DNA of 26,731 bases from JBBQKF01 sp038326615. Lineage in GTDB: Bacteria; Bacillota; Clostridia; Saccharofermentanales; UBA5734. Positions 8,530 to 15,775 of this stretch are shown here, piece after piece. Positions within the stretch are counted from its first letter, which is position 1, and the number at the start of each line of letters is the position of its first letter. The DNA is taken from assembly GCA_038326615.1 (NCBI GenBank), contig JBBQKF010000040.1, positions 1 through 26,731 on the forward strand, in the 5' to 3' direction. Under the pieces are notes generated by a model. The model made no database searches. It was not told where the DNA came from and saw nothing but the letters and a program-made list of their open reading frames with translations. The translations under genes were made by a program, and so were the position numbers.

Positions 8530-9912
8530 ATGGCAATTGGCTATGCTTGTCTAGTAATTGGTGAAGAAACTATTAAACTTACTAGTTGCAACCTTAAAAC
8601 TGCAACTCCTGAAAGACTTGAAAGCATATCACGTCATAATCTAAGCGCTCTTGATCAGATTATCGACTATAATATTAAAAACGAAATTAAGCTTTTTCGT
8701 ATCAGTTCAGATATTATTCCACTTGCATCTCATCCAATAAACAAACTGGACTGGACTAACTTGTTTAAAGAACAATTTGATGCTTTAGGCAAGAAGATAA
8801 AGGATTCTGGGATACGGGTTTCTACTCATCCTGGGCAATATACAGTATTAAATTCTCCAGATGATAAAATTGTTTCAAATGCAGTTGCAGACCTAAAATA
8901 TCATGCAGATTTCATGGATGCGCTAAATCTTAGCTCTGAATGTAAGATAATACTTCATGTTGGGGGAGTTTATGGGGATAAAGATACTGCAATTGAAAGG
9001 TTTGCACGCAACTATCTTAGTTTGCCACCAAATATAAAAGCAAGAATCATAATAGAAAACGATGACCGGTCATACAACATTGAAGATGTCTTAGCGATAT
9101 CCTCTAGCCTTAAAATTCCTGTCGTATTTGATAATTTACACCATAAAGTTTGCCCGCCAAGTATTATAAAATCTGAAAAAGATTGGATTCAACTTTGCAG
9201 CAAAACATGGGGCAAAAAAGACGGAAAGCCAAAAATCCATTTTTCAATTTCAAAATCATCAAAAGAAGCAAGATCGCATTCTGATACGATAGAAGCATTG
9301 GAATTCTATTCATTTTATCAGACCATTAAGGAAGAGAATGTCGACATAATGCTCGAAGTGAAAGACAAAAACATTTCTGCTGTTAAATGCCAAAATATCA
9401 CTAACTCGAAATTACATGTTAATAAAATTGAAAATGAATGGGCTCGGTATAAGTACTACTGTTTAAGTAAATCCGCAAATATATATAGGGAAATCCGAGA
9501 ATTGTTAAAATCCAAAGAAGATTTGAACAATTTTCACTTACGAGTTCAAAACATTATTAACTTTGGTGTAAAAAAATCAATGTCAACATCTGGATGTGAA
9601 GAAGCAAATGCAACATTCACAGAATTAAGTTCATGGGAAAAACATACTTTAATTGCATTAAGATTCTATGAACTAGTAGAATTTTGTGCAAAAATCCCTG
9701 AGGATAAAGGCGCTGAAGTAAATGCATGCGAGCATGTCTGGGGTTATTTCAAGAAAGTATGTACCCCTGCAGAAAAGTTCAGATTCTGCAAACTAATAAA
9801 CGATTACAAATCAGACAAAACCAAAATTGCAACAGTTAAAAATTTCCTGCTGCGTTTGGCAAAAAAGTATGATGTAGAGTATCTGCTAAAAACATTTTAT
9901 TTCTATTTGTAA
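8530..9912 (+). CDS. uvsE: UV-damage endonuclease UvsE with C-terminal DUF1722/YbgA-like domain
   Basis: UvsE nicks DNA 5' to UV photoproducts and some other lesions, starting alternative excision repair. Residues 1-280 form the UVDE TIM barrel, starting with GYACL. The metal-site set known from Thermus UVDE is present: His68, His100 (STHPGQY), His143 (LHVGG), Glu176 (IENDD), Asp201 and His204 (FDNLHH), Lys235 and His237 (KIHFS), Glu276 (LEVKDKN). Plain UvsE proteins are about 300-320 aa; this one has some 160 extra residues. The extra part, from about 303, has EWARYKYYCLSKSANIYREI and then VNACEHVWGYFKKVCTPAEK (397-416), which looks like DUF1722 (the E. coli YbgA family, encoded beside photolyase). 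GGAGGG at 8521-8526 supports the start. Confidence 0.93.
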   Translation: MAIGYACLVIGEETIKLTSCNLKTATPERLESISRHNLSALDQIIDYNIKNEIKLFRISSDIIPLASHPINKLDWTNLFKEQFDALGKKIKDSGIRVSTHPGQYTVLNSPDDKIVSNAVADLKYHADFMDALNLSSECKIILHVGGVYGDKDTAIERFARNYLSLPPNIKARIIIENDDRSYNIEDVLAISSSLKIPVVFDNLHHKVCPPSIIKSEKDWIQLCSKTWGKKDGKPKIHFSISKSSKEARSHSDTIEALEFYSFYQTIKEENVDIMLEVKDKNISAVKCQNITNSKLHVNKIENEWARYKYYCLSKSANIYREIRELLKSKEDLNNFHLRVQNIINFGVKKSMSTSGCEEANATFTELSSWEKHTLIALRFYELVEFCAKIPEDKGAEVNACEHVWGYFKKVCTPAEKFRFCKLINDYKSDKTKIATVKNFLLRLAKKYDVEYLLKTFYFYL

Positions 9913-9947
9913 TTATAATGTTTTAATGTTTATGCCAATAATATGTT

Positions 9948-9974
9948 TTGTTCGATATATATCGATGATATAAT
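9948..9974 (+). promoter_or_regulatory. Predicted ispE promoter containing a 12-bp palindrome
   Basis: TTGTTC (9948-9953), a 15-base spacer and TATAAT (9969-9974) preceded by TGA (extended -10). The spacer is almost filled by a perfect palindrome, CGATATATATCG at 9953-9964, which could bind a dimeric regulator or simply be a melting-prone AT tract. Confidence 0.5.
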
Positions 9975-9999
9975 CTACAATACATTAGATGCTGTGATA

Positions 10000-10014
10000 A
10001 GCTATTTCATAGCT
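10000..10014 (+). other. Small hairpin in the ispE leader
   Basis: AGCTAT (10000-10005) and ATAGCT (10009-10014) form a 6-bp stem with a TTC loop, near the 5' end of the about 220-base leader expected from the promoter at 9948-9974. The rest of the leader to 10200 shows a weak 12-codon ORF from 10033 without a ribosome binding site and nothing else. Confidence 0.25.
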
Positions 10015-10200
10015 GATTAAATAATTGAAAATATGAAAACCATGAGACAGAAGAATGAATTGGCTGTGTAGATCAAAAAAAATCAAAGTGCATTAGGGCT
10101 TGAACACAAACTCTCATTGAAGTACAATGGTAATGAAATGTAATTAAATCTAAGTAAAAAGGTTATTTAAAAAACGCGATGAGAAAGTGAACAATCCGAA

Positions 10201-11142
10201 ATGCAAACAGAATCTTTGAAATGCAAGGTTATGGCACCTGCAAAAATAAATCTTTCACTTGATATAACCGGCAAAAGAGAAGATGGGTATCATCTTCTTA
10301 AAACCGTAATGCAAACGATAAAACTATTTGACACAATAACAGTTTCAATAGAAGAAAAAACAAACGAAAATGATTCCATAATTAAAATAACAGCAGATAA
10401 ACCAAAATTTCCATGCGACTCAAGAAACACTTGCTATAAGGCTGCAGAGAAATTTATTTTTGCAATGAGCGAAGAGCAAAGTGAAGAGTTCCTTGGAACA
10501 AACAAATTCCTATTAATTCATATTGAGAAGAAAATACCACAAGCCGCGGGGCTTGCAGGTGGAAGTGTTGACGCGGCAGCTGTATTAGTAGCACTAAACA
10601 ATCTGTCAAATCAGATGTTTTCTGAAAAAGAACTTTCGCAAATTGGAGTAAGAGTTGGTGCAGATGTTCCTTTTTGTCTTACAGGTGGAACTTGCTTATG
10701 CGAAGGAATAGGTGAAATTCTATCCCCAATAACACCACTTAAAGAAATCCCGGTAGTGCTTGTAAAACCAGATTTTGGAGTCTCAACTCCTTGGGTTTTT
10801 TCTAGAATAAATTTAAATTATTTAGGCAAAAGACCAGACACTCAAAGTGTAATAGATGCCATATTAAGGAAAGATTTAACAAGTTTATTTGACAATACTG
10901 CAAACGTACTTGAATCAGTGACTTTGCCTTCATACCCAGTGCTTTTGGATATTAAGAACGCATTGACTTTGTTTGGTGCTAAAGGTGCGATGATGAGCGG
11001 GAGTGGTCCCACGGTTTTCGGAGTTTTCGAAACCAGAGAACAGGCAAATGACGCCGCCGAAAAGATGAACGAAATTCCATATTTTTCAGGATACACAACA
11101 ATCGTAACAGAAACATTTGATGGCGGACCTTTAATTTCCTAA
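10201..11142 (+). CDS. ispE: 4-diphosphocytidyl-2-C-methyl-D-erythritol kinase
   Basis: IspE is the ATP-dependent kinase of the non-mevalonate (MEP) isoprenoid pathway, a GHMP kinase. The 313 residues show APAKINL (12-18, with Lys15), the GHMP glycine-rich loop PQAAGLAGGSVDAAA (113-127), GADVPF with the catalytic Asp155 (153-158), and the C-terminal MSGSGPTVFGVF motif (near residue 265). The loop reads GLAGGSV where GLGGGSS is usual, a mild variation. The exact start is not secure: no strong ribosome binding site precedes 10201, and Met11 just before APAKINL is an in-frame alternative. In Bacillus, ispE also lies in the glmU neighbourhood, so its presence here fits the region. Confidence 0.95.
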   Translation: MQTESLKCKVMAPAKINLSLDITGKREDGYHLLKTVMQTIKLFDTITVSIEEKTNENDSIIKITADKPKFPCDSRNTCYKAAEKFIFAMSEEQSEEFLGTNKFLLIHIEKKIPQAAGLAGGSVDAAAVLVALNNLSNQMFSEKELSQIGVRVGADVPFCLTGGTCLCEGIGEILSPITPLKEIPVVLVKPDFGVSTPWVFSRINLNYLGKRPDTQSVIDAILRKDLTSLFDNTANVLESVTLPSYPVLLDIKNALTLFGAKGAMMSGSGPTVFGVFETREQANDAAEKMNEIPYFSGYTTIVTETFDGGPLIS

Positions 11143-11169
11143 TAATCCAAGTCAATGAATACCGTCGAA

Positions 11170-11198
11170 TTGACATTATTATGGAATAACAATAGTTT
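11170..11198 (+). promoter_or_regulatory. Possible promoter for the CapA-like gene
   Basis: A perfect TTGACA (11170-11175) is followed after 17 bases by TAGTTT (11193-11198), a poor -10. It lies just after ispE and about 110 bases before the next start. Confidence 0.35.
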
Positions 11199-11257
11199 AA
11201 AAATATTTTACTAGTTTGATAACTAACTAAATAGCAAGTTGATCGATTAATAAACCG

Positions 11258-11277
11258 TTGTGAGAGCAGTCTCGCAA
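11258..11277 (+). other. Hairpin in the leader before the CapA-like gene
   Basis: TTGTGAGA (11258-11265) pairs with TCTCGCAA (11270-11277), one pair being G-U, around a GCAG loop. It ends about 14 bases before the ribosome binding site and has no U-tract, so it is a possible leader structure rather than a terminator. Confidence 0.3.
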
Positions 11278-11305
11278 AAAACCACATATAGAAAGGGAAG
11301 CTTTA

Positions 11306-12757
11306 ATGCCATACATTAACCACAAAAACGCTGCTGGTGATGATGCATCGCAAAATAAACCATCACAAAAGAAAGCACCACCAAAGAAAGCATCACAGAA
11401 AAAGGTGTCACAGAAATCCCCGACTTTAAGAAGAGTGCTTTCAGCAATTGTCATGATTGCAGTGGTTATTGCAGTAATTGAAATATATGCCTTTGTCGAA
11501 AAATCGCTATATAATAAAAATCATGACACCTCCCAGTCGAACCTTTCGTCAATCTCATCAATTGTAAATAACACATCAACAAATGCTATTTCGAATAAAC
11601 CGTCTCCTTCGCCTACCCCTTCTCCAATACCGGATTTAACTGCAAAGGCAGTGATAACGAGCGTAGGGGATATAATATTGCATCAGGCAGTTATTGATGG
11701 TGGACTTCAAAAAGATAATAAATACGATTTTAATCCTATTTTTGAATATGTTAAGCCATATTTTGACAATTCAGATTATACAATCGCAAATTATGAAGGC
11801 GCTTTAAACGGACCTAAATACTCAGGCTATCCTATGTTTAACGGACCGGACGAAATTGCGACAGCCCTTAAAAATGCAGGGGTTGATATGGTTACTACAG
11901 CAAACAATCATTCGTTTGACAGAGGCCTTGCTGGGCTAAAGCGAACTCCACAGGTTTTCGCGAAAGAAGGAGTTGCTGTTATTGGAACGCGTACTATTGC
12001 TACTGACCCAAAGTTTCAGATAGTAGAAATCAATGGAATTAAAATTGGTATAACGGGATATACCTATGAAACTGCAGGTACCGAAACGAACAAAGCACTT
12101 AATGGAATGATATTGCCAAAAGAAGCTCAGGATCTTGTAGACTCTTTTAACCCTTCAAGAAAATCTCTTTATGATGAGGACAAACTCGAAATGGCAAAAA
12201 GAATCCAAGATATCAAAGCTGCCGGAGCCGAATGTGTAATATTTGTTTTACACTGGGGGATAGAGTACAAGACAATTTCTAATACAATACAAAAAAGCCT
12301 TGCACAATTTTTATCCGATCAAGACGTCGATATAATCTTTGGGCATCACCCTCACGTTTTGCAGGAAATATCAGTTCTGCCTTCAAAGGTTACTGGCAAG
12401 AATACTTTGGTTTACTATTCTATCGGAAACTTTCTTGCCAACATGGGCTTTTCGACTCACAGCACTAATGGATATGCCGAAGACGCAATCATTGCAAAGG
12501 TTAGCATCGAAAGAGACAAGGCTGGCAAAGTATATGTTACAAAAGGCGAGTATGTTAAAACTTATGTGTATAAAAAGAAAGTCGGAGCGAAAACTTTTCA
12601 CAAAATAATTCCTGTTACCGCTGCCATTTTATCACCGTCACTATTTGACTTCGGCAATTCAATATCAATTATTAAAAACTCCTCTGTCAGAATTGAAAAA
12701 GTTTTTGAAAACAATCAAAACCCCAGCAAGGTAATTACAATTTCAGAAGCTAACTGA
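11306..12757 (+). CDS. Membrane-anchored CapA-family metallophosphatase-like protein
   Basis: The protein has three parts. Residues 1-43 are hydrophilic and very Lys-rich with an imperfect QKKA/SQKK repeat. Residues about 44-63 form one membrane helix (RVLSAIVMIAVVIAVIEIYA), predicted to put the rest outside with the basic end in the cytoplasm. A Ser/Pro-rich linker (about 76-110) leads to the CapA domain. That domain has the family signature: SVGDIILH (119-126), ANYEGAL (161-167), TANNHSFDRG (198-207), FVLHWGIEY, FGHHPHVLQ and VYYSIGNFL. CapA/PgsA relatives take part in poly-gamma-glutamate capsule export, but most genomic CapA-like proteins have no known substrate and no capBC genes lie here. 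AAGGGAAG at 11293-11300 supports the start. Confidence 0.88.
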   Translation: MPYINHKNAAGDDASQNKPSQKKAPPKKASQKKVSQKSPTLRRVLSAIVMIAVVIAVIEIYAFVEKSLYNKNHDTSQSNLSSISSIVNNTSTNAISNKPSPSPTPSPIPDLTAKAVITSVGDIILHQAVIDGGLQKDNKYDFNPIFEYVKPYFDNSDYTIANYEGALNGPKYSGYPMFNGPDEIATALKNAGVDMVTTANNHSFDRGLAGLKRTPQVFAKEGVAVIGTRTIATDPKFQIVEINGIKIGITGYTYETAGTETNKALNGMILPKEAQDLVDSFNPSRKSLYDEDKLEMAKRIQDIKAAGAECVIFVLHWGIEYKTISNTIQKSLAQFLSDQDVDIIFGHHPHVLQEISVLPSKVTGKNTLVYYSIGNFLANMGFSTHSTNGYAEDAIIAKVSIERDKAGKVYVTKGEYVKTYVYKKKVGAKTFHKIIPVTAAILSPSLFDFGNSISIIKNSSVRIEKVFENNQNPSKVITISEAN

Positions 12758-13035
12758 CGAACAATTTTAGAAGAAATTGACGATTATTCGTTTTGTTCAA
12801 GTTTATGTAAATCATGCATTTTACTTTTTATCATCCCAAATAACTCTAAACGATATCAATCTACTATGGATAATTCTAATATTGCTAATTGTTGTTATAG
12901 ATCTCTAAAAAAGTCGATAGCTGACAGTTAAATTTTATATAATTTTAAAAACCGTCCTAAAAATCCTTCTTTCTATCTGTATTTGAGAACAAAATCCATT
13001 TAAATCTCTTGAGCGCCCGAAAAAATAAAAAAAGG
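12758..13035 (+). other. Intergenic region before rpmH, no gene seen
   Basis: AT-rich, 278 bases, no convincing ORF. One 9-mer at 12865-12873 (TATGGATAA, reverse TTATCCATA) is one base from the DnaA-box consensus, but it stands alone. There is no box cluster and no dnaA, so there is no support for a replication origin here. Confidence 0.5.
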
Positions 13036-13065
13036 TTGACATAATGCCCATTTCCCTTGTATAAT
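13036..13065 (+). promoter_or_regulatory. Strong sigma-A promoter for the rpmH operon
   Basis: Perfect TTGACA (13036-13041) and perfect TATAAT (13060-13065) with an 18-base spacer, preceded by an A-rich tract (possible UP element). The start of rpmH is about 41 bases downstream. This is one of the best promoter matches in the window and fits a ribosomal protein operon. Confidence 0.85.
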
Positions 13066-13106
13066 CTTAAAGCTAATGAAAATGAATACCATGGAGGAAG
13101 AAATAT

Positions 13107-13241
13107 ATGCTTAGAACTTTTCAACCAAAGAAAAGACACAGAAAGATGGAACACGGTTTTAGAAAACGTATGGCAACAGCCGCAGGTAGAGATGTCCTTA
13201 GAAGACGTAGGCTCAAAGGAAGAAAGAAACTTACAGCTTGA
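13107..13241 (+). CDS. rpmH: Ribosomal protein L34 (bL34)
   Basis: The 44-residue protein begins MLRTFQPKKRHRKMEHGFRK and ends RRLKGRKKLTA, which is the universal bL34 pattern; the length is typical. GGAGG at 13093-13097, nine bases before the ATG, supports the start. It is the first gene of the operon with rnpA, yidD, yidC, jag, mnmE and mnmG. dnaA, often found just upstream on the other strand or nearby, is absent. Confidence 0.97.
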   Translation: MLRTFQPKKRHRKMEHGFRKRMATAAGRDVLRRRRLKGRKKLTA

Positions 13242-13242
13242 G

Positions 13243-13271
13243 GACCGCAATCTTGTGGTCTTTCTCTTTTT
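13243..13271 (+). terminator. Attenuator-like hairpin between rpmH and rnpA
   Basis: GACCGCA (13243-13249) pairs with TGTGGTC (13254-13260), including one G-U pair, around an ATCT loop. TTTCTCTTTTT follows. It starts one base after the rpmH stop codon. A partial terminator here would keep L34 production well above that of the RNase P protein. Confidence 0.6.
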
Positions 13272-13302
13272 ATGGGTTCGCCGTGAGAGGAGTCTTTAGA
13301 AA

Positions 13303-13695
13303 ATGAAATTTTCTGTTCCTTTAAAGTTTAATTATGAGTTTTCCAGGATTTATCGCAGAGGGAAGTATATTTCGAACCGACATGTTGTGCTTCATTATAT
13401 TTCACACACTGCAGAGATAAATCGAATCGGAGTAACAACAAGCAAAAATATAGGCGGCAGTGTCCAAAGAAACCGGATGCGTCGTCTTCTCCGCGAAAGT
13501 TACAGATTGAACGAATCAGAAATGAAAAAAGGATATGACATCATTTTGCTTGGTCGCGGAGGTTTTCCGGACATAAAGTATGATCAGATAAATAATGAAG
13601 TTGTTCGTCTCATGAAAAAGGCTGGAATTATTTCTAACCATAGAATAGAGAAGGAACAAGCGAATGCGAAAGCAATGATTTCAGAGGAAGTCTGA
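13303..13695 (+). CDS. rnpA: RNase P protein component
   Basis: RnpA assists the catalytic RNA of RNase P in removing tRNA 5' leaders. The 130 residues contain the family signature RNRMRRLLRESYR (56-68), preceded by the conserved GVTTSKNIGGSV segment, and RRGKYISNRHVVLHY near the N-terminus (18-32). GAGAGGAG upstream supports the start. The stop TGA overlaps the yidD start (TGATG at 13693-13697), so translation is probably coupled. The C-terminal 15 or so residues are an unconserved charged tail. Confidence 0.95.
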   Translation: MKFSVPLKFNYEFSRIYRRGKYISNRHVVLHYISHTAEINRIGVTTSKNIGGSVQRNRMRRLLRESYRLNESEMKKGYDIILLGRGGFPDIKYDQINNEVVRLMKKAGIISNHRIEKEQANAKAMISEEV

Positions 13696-13907
13696 TGATA
13701 AAGAAACTATTTCTTTTACTTATTAGATTTTACAAAGCCGCAATTTCTCCTTACCTTGGAGATAACTGCAGATTTACTCCTACCTGTTCCGAATATGCAA
13801 TGGAAGCAATCGAGCGATATGGCGCATTAAAGGGATCCTTGATGGCCATCTGGAGAATTCTCAGATGTAATCCATTTTGCAAAGGCGGATATGATCCGGT
13901 AAAATAA
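13695..13907 (+). CDS. yidD: Membrane protein insertion efficiency factor YidD
   Basis: The 70-residue protein has the complete YidD signature: an amphipathic N-terminal segment (FLLLIRFYKAAISPY, 6-20), NCRFTPTCSEYA (24-35) with its paired cysteines, and RCNPFCKGGYDPV (57-69). YidD sits at the inner face of the membrane and helps YidC-dependent insertion. Its place between rnpA and yidC is the standard one. The start overlaps the rnpA stop. Confidence 0.96.
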   Translation: MIKKLFLLLIRFYKAAISPYLGDNCRFTPTCSEYAMEAIERYGALKGSLMAIWRILRCNPFCKGGYDPVK

Positions 13908-13926
13908 ATGATTGGCTTGGGATATT

Positions 13927-13956
13927 AAGTCCAGTTTCTGACTGATTTGGGGACTT
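13927..13956 (+). other. Hairpin between yidD and yidC
   Basis: AAGTCC (13927-13932) pairs with GGACTT (13951-13956) across an 18-base loop. GGGATATT occurs on both sides as a short direct repeat. No U-tract is present, so it may be a processing or mRNA-stability element, or chance. Confidence 0.25.
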
Positions 13957-13989
13957 TATGGGATATTTTAACGAAAGGAACATTTCTGT

Positions 13990-15063
13990 GTGCATTTCAC
14001 TACAGAATGTATGGTCATAACGATGAACTTTGAACCTGTAATAATGTCTATGTCCTTGCTTGATCCTCTTTATGCAGCTTTTGGATTTATAATGCGTGTT
14101 TTATATGATGTTTTTCATAACTATGGTGTTGTAATAATAATATTCACCATTCTTATACGTGCAATTATGATTCCCCTAGGAGTAAAGCAGTATAAAGGGA
14201 CAATTAAACAACAAGGGATGTCAAAAGAACTTGAAGAAATCAAACGCCGTTATGGCAGCAACAAGGAAGAATTACAGAAGGCTCAGCAGGCACTTTATGC
14301 AAAGACTGGATTCTCACCTTTAGCAGGATGTCTCCCATCAATTGTTCAATTAATTGTTATTTGGCCTGTTTACCGAATTATTTCTGCACCATTAGTTCAT
14401 ATTATGGGAGTATCTGCTGATAATATCGGAAAATTAGTTGTTAGTAAAGAGGGCGTTAAGACAGTAACTGGATTGACTAAAATATTATATGATATGGGTC
14501 TTATGTCCGAAGCTGCAGCCAAACAAGCAGACATTATGAATATACCAATTGTAAATGCTCTTAACGACAGCGTTGAGGTTTTGAGCAAAGCTTTGAGCCA
14601 GGGACTAATCAAAGTCGGGCAACTTATCGACCTTGACTTCCTTGGAATGAACCTAGGTATTAATCCTACATATAAGCCGGATTTATTGTTCGGAAAAGAA
14701 ATGTCTACATATTTGCCACTTCTTATAATACCAATTCTTGCAGTTGTTACAACATGGTTTTCCCTTAAAGTTTCACAATGGACAGCTCCAAACCGCAAAC
14801 AAATTCAAGAAGATAAAGAAAGAGCGAAGAAAAACCCCGCAAAGAATTCGCAGGAACCCGCTGATCCTACAGCTGGAATGACAAAGAGCATGACATATTT
14901 TATGCCATTATTTACTCTTTGGATTACATTCACGATGCCTGCCGCCATGGGCCTTTATTGGGTTATCGGTAATATTATGAGTATGGTTCAGCAATACATA
15001 TTGTTCTTTTTGATTGCAAAGAGAACTGAAATAAAAAAGGTTGAATCACTACCAGGTAAATAA
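13990..15063 (+). CDS. yidC: Membrane protein insertase YidC/OxaA
   Basis: YidC inserts and folds membrane proteins alone or with SecYEG. The 357 residues show the Gram-positive five-helix plan: a first hydrophobic segment (about 25-55), then IIIFTILIRAIMIPL with the conserved groove arginine, a charged hairpin loop (KQQGMSKELEEIKRRYGSNKEELQKAQQALY), GCLPSIVQLIVIWPVYRII, and late helices with LLIIPILAVVTTWFSL and GLYWVIGNIMSMVQQYILF. A region of about 90 residues between the third and fourth hydrophobic parts (VHIMGV...GKEMS) is longer than in Bacillus SpoIIIJ. The start is a GTG with AAAGGAA at 13974-13980; Met8 and Met12 are in-frame alternatives without a better site. No lipobox is seen. 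Confidence 0.95.
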   Translation: MHFTTECMVITMNFEPVIMSMSLLDPLYAAFGFIMRVLYDVFHNYGVVIIIFTILIRAIMIPLGVKQYKGTIKQQGMSKELEEIKRRYGSNKEELQKAQQALYAKTGFSPLAGCLPSIVQLIVIWPVYRIISAPLVHIMGVSADNIGKLVVSKEGVKTVTGLTKILYDMGLMSEAAAKQADIMNIPIVNALNDSVEVLSKALSQGLIKVGQLIDLDFLGMNLGINPTYKPDLLFGKEMSTYLPLLIIPILAVVTTWFSLKVSQWTAPNRKQIQEDKERAKKNPAKNSQEPADPTAGMTKSMTYFMPLFTLWITFTMPAAMGLYWVIGNIMSMVQQYILFFLIAKRTEIKKVESLPGK

Positions 15064-15082
15064 AAACTAGGAGGCAACACTC

Positions 15083-15769
15083 ATGTCAATTTCAGTTGAA
15101 AAAACAGGAAAGACAATACAGGAAGCAATCAAAGCTGCCTTGGCAGAATTGAATGCAAAAGAAGAAGACACTGTCATCGAAGTCCTTGAAGAAGGCGATG
15201 CTGGAGGAATTCTTGGAATTGGTAAGAAAAGTGCCAAAGTAAGGGTTTCACTTGAAGAAGCTCCTGAAGAAGCAGTTTATTACGGAGACGACGAAAATTA
15301 TTCAGGAGACCCTGAGACACCAGAAGAATCAGCAGCGCTGGATTTTGTGTCAAAAGTTCTGTCAGGCATAGGAGTTAGGGGAAACATATCATCTTATCGT
15401 GAAGAAGATACAGTTTATATTAATGTCACGGGAAAAGATGTTGGAGCAATAATCGGACGGCGCGGAGAAACTCTTGACGCAATGCAATATCTTACATCAC
15501 TTGTTATGAATCGTCACACGGAGACTCATTTCAGGGTAATACTTGACATTGGCGGATATCGCAAACGCAGAGAAGAGACACTTGTTTCTCTTGCGAAACG
15601 CACAGCAGAAAAAGTAGTAAAAGTGCAGAAAAGTTATGAAATGGAACCAATGAATGCTTCAGAAAGAAGAATAATTCATTCTACACTTCAGGATTTCCCT
15701 GGTGTTTCAACTTTCAGTGAAGGTGTAGACCCAGAACGTTGTGTTATCATTTCACCAATAAAGGAGTAA
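15083..15769 (+). CDS. jag: RNA-binding protein Jag/KhpB
   Basis: The domain order is typical: Jag_N (residues 1-57, with VIEVLEEGDAGGILGIGKKSAKV), an acidic linker (58-84), a KH domain with the GRRG loop (125-128), and a C-terminal R3H domain with ERRIIH (194-199). KhpB partners KhpA in binding RNA and affects cell elongation in Gram-positive bacteria. The gene is in its usual position after yidC. A good AGGAGG lies about 10 bases before the ATG. The 228-residue length is usual. Confidence 0.95.
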   Translation: MSISVEKTGKTIQEAIKAALAELNAKEEDTVIEVLEEGDAGGILGIGKKSAKVRVSLEEAPEEAVYYGDDENYSGDPETPEESAALDFVSKVLSGIGVRGNISSYREEDTVYINVTGKDVGAIIGRRGETLDAMQYLTSLVMNRHTETHFRVILDIGGYRKRREETLVSLAKRTAEKVVKVQKSYEMEPMNASERRIIHSTLQDFPGVSTFSEGVDPERCVIISPIKE

Positions 15770-15775
15770 TCCTTC

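Noticed and set aside
10033..10071. 12-codon leader peptide upstream of ispE
   Set aside because: No ribosome binding site and no terminator/antiterminator pair after it.
12865..12873. Single DnaA-box-like 9-mer (one mismatch) near rpmH
   Set aside because: One isolated match in AT-rich DNA, with no cluster and no dnaA; insufficient for an origin.
13057..13299. 80-residue frame overlapping rpmH
   Set aside because: It is another frame of rpmH; the L34 frame at 13107-13241 is unmistakable.
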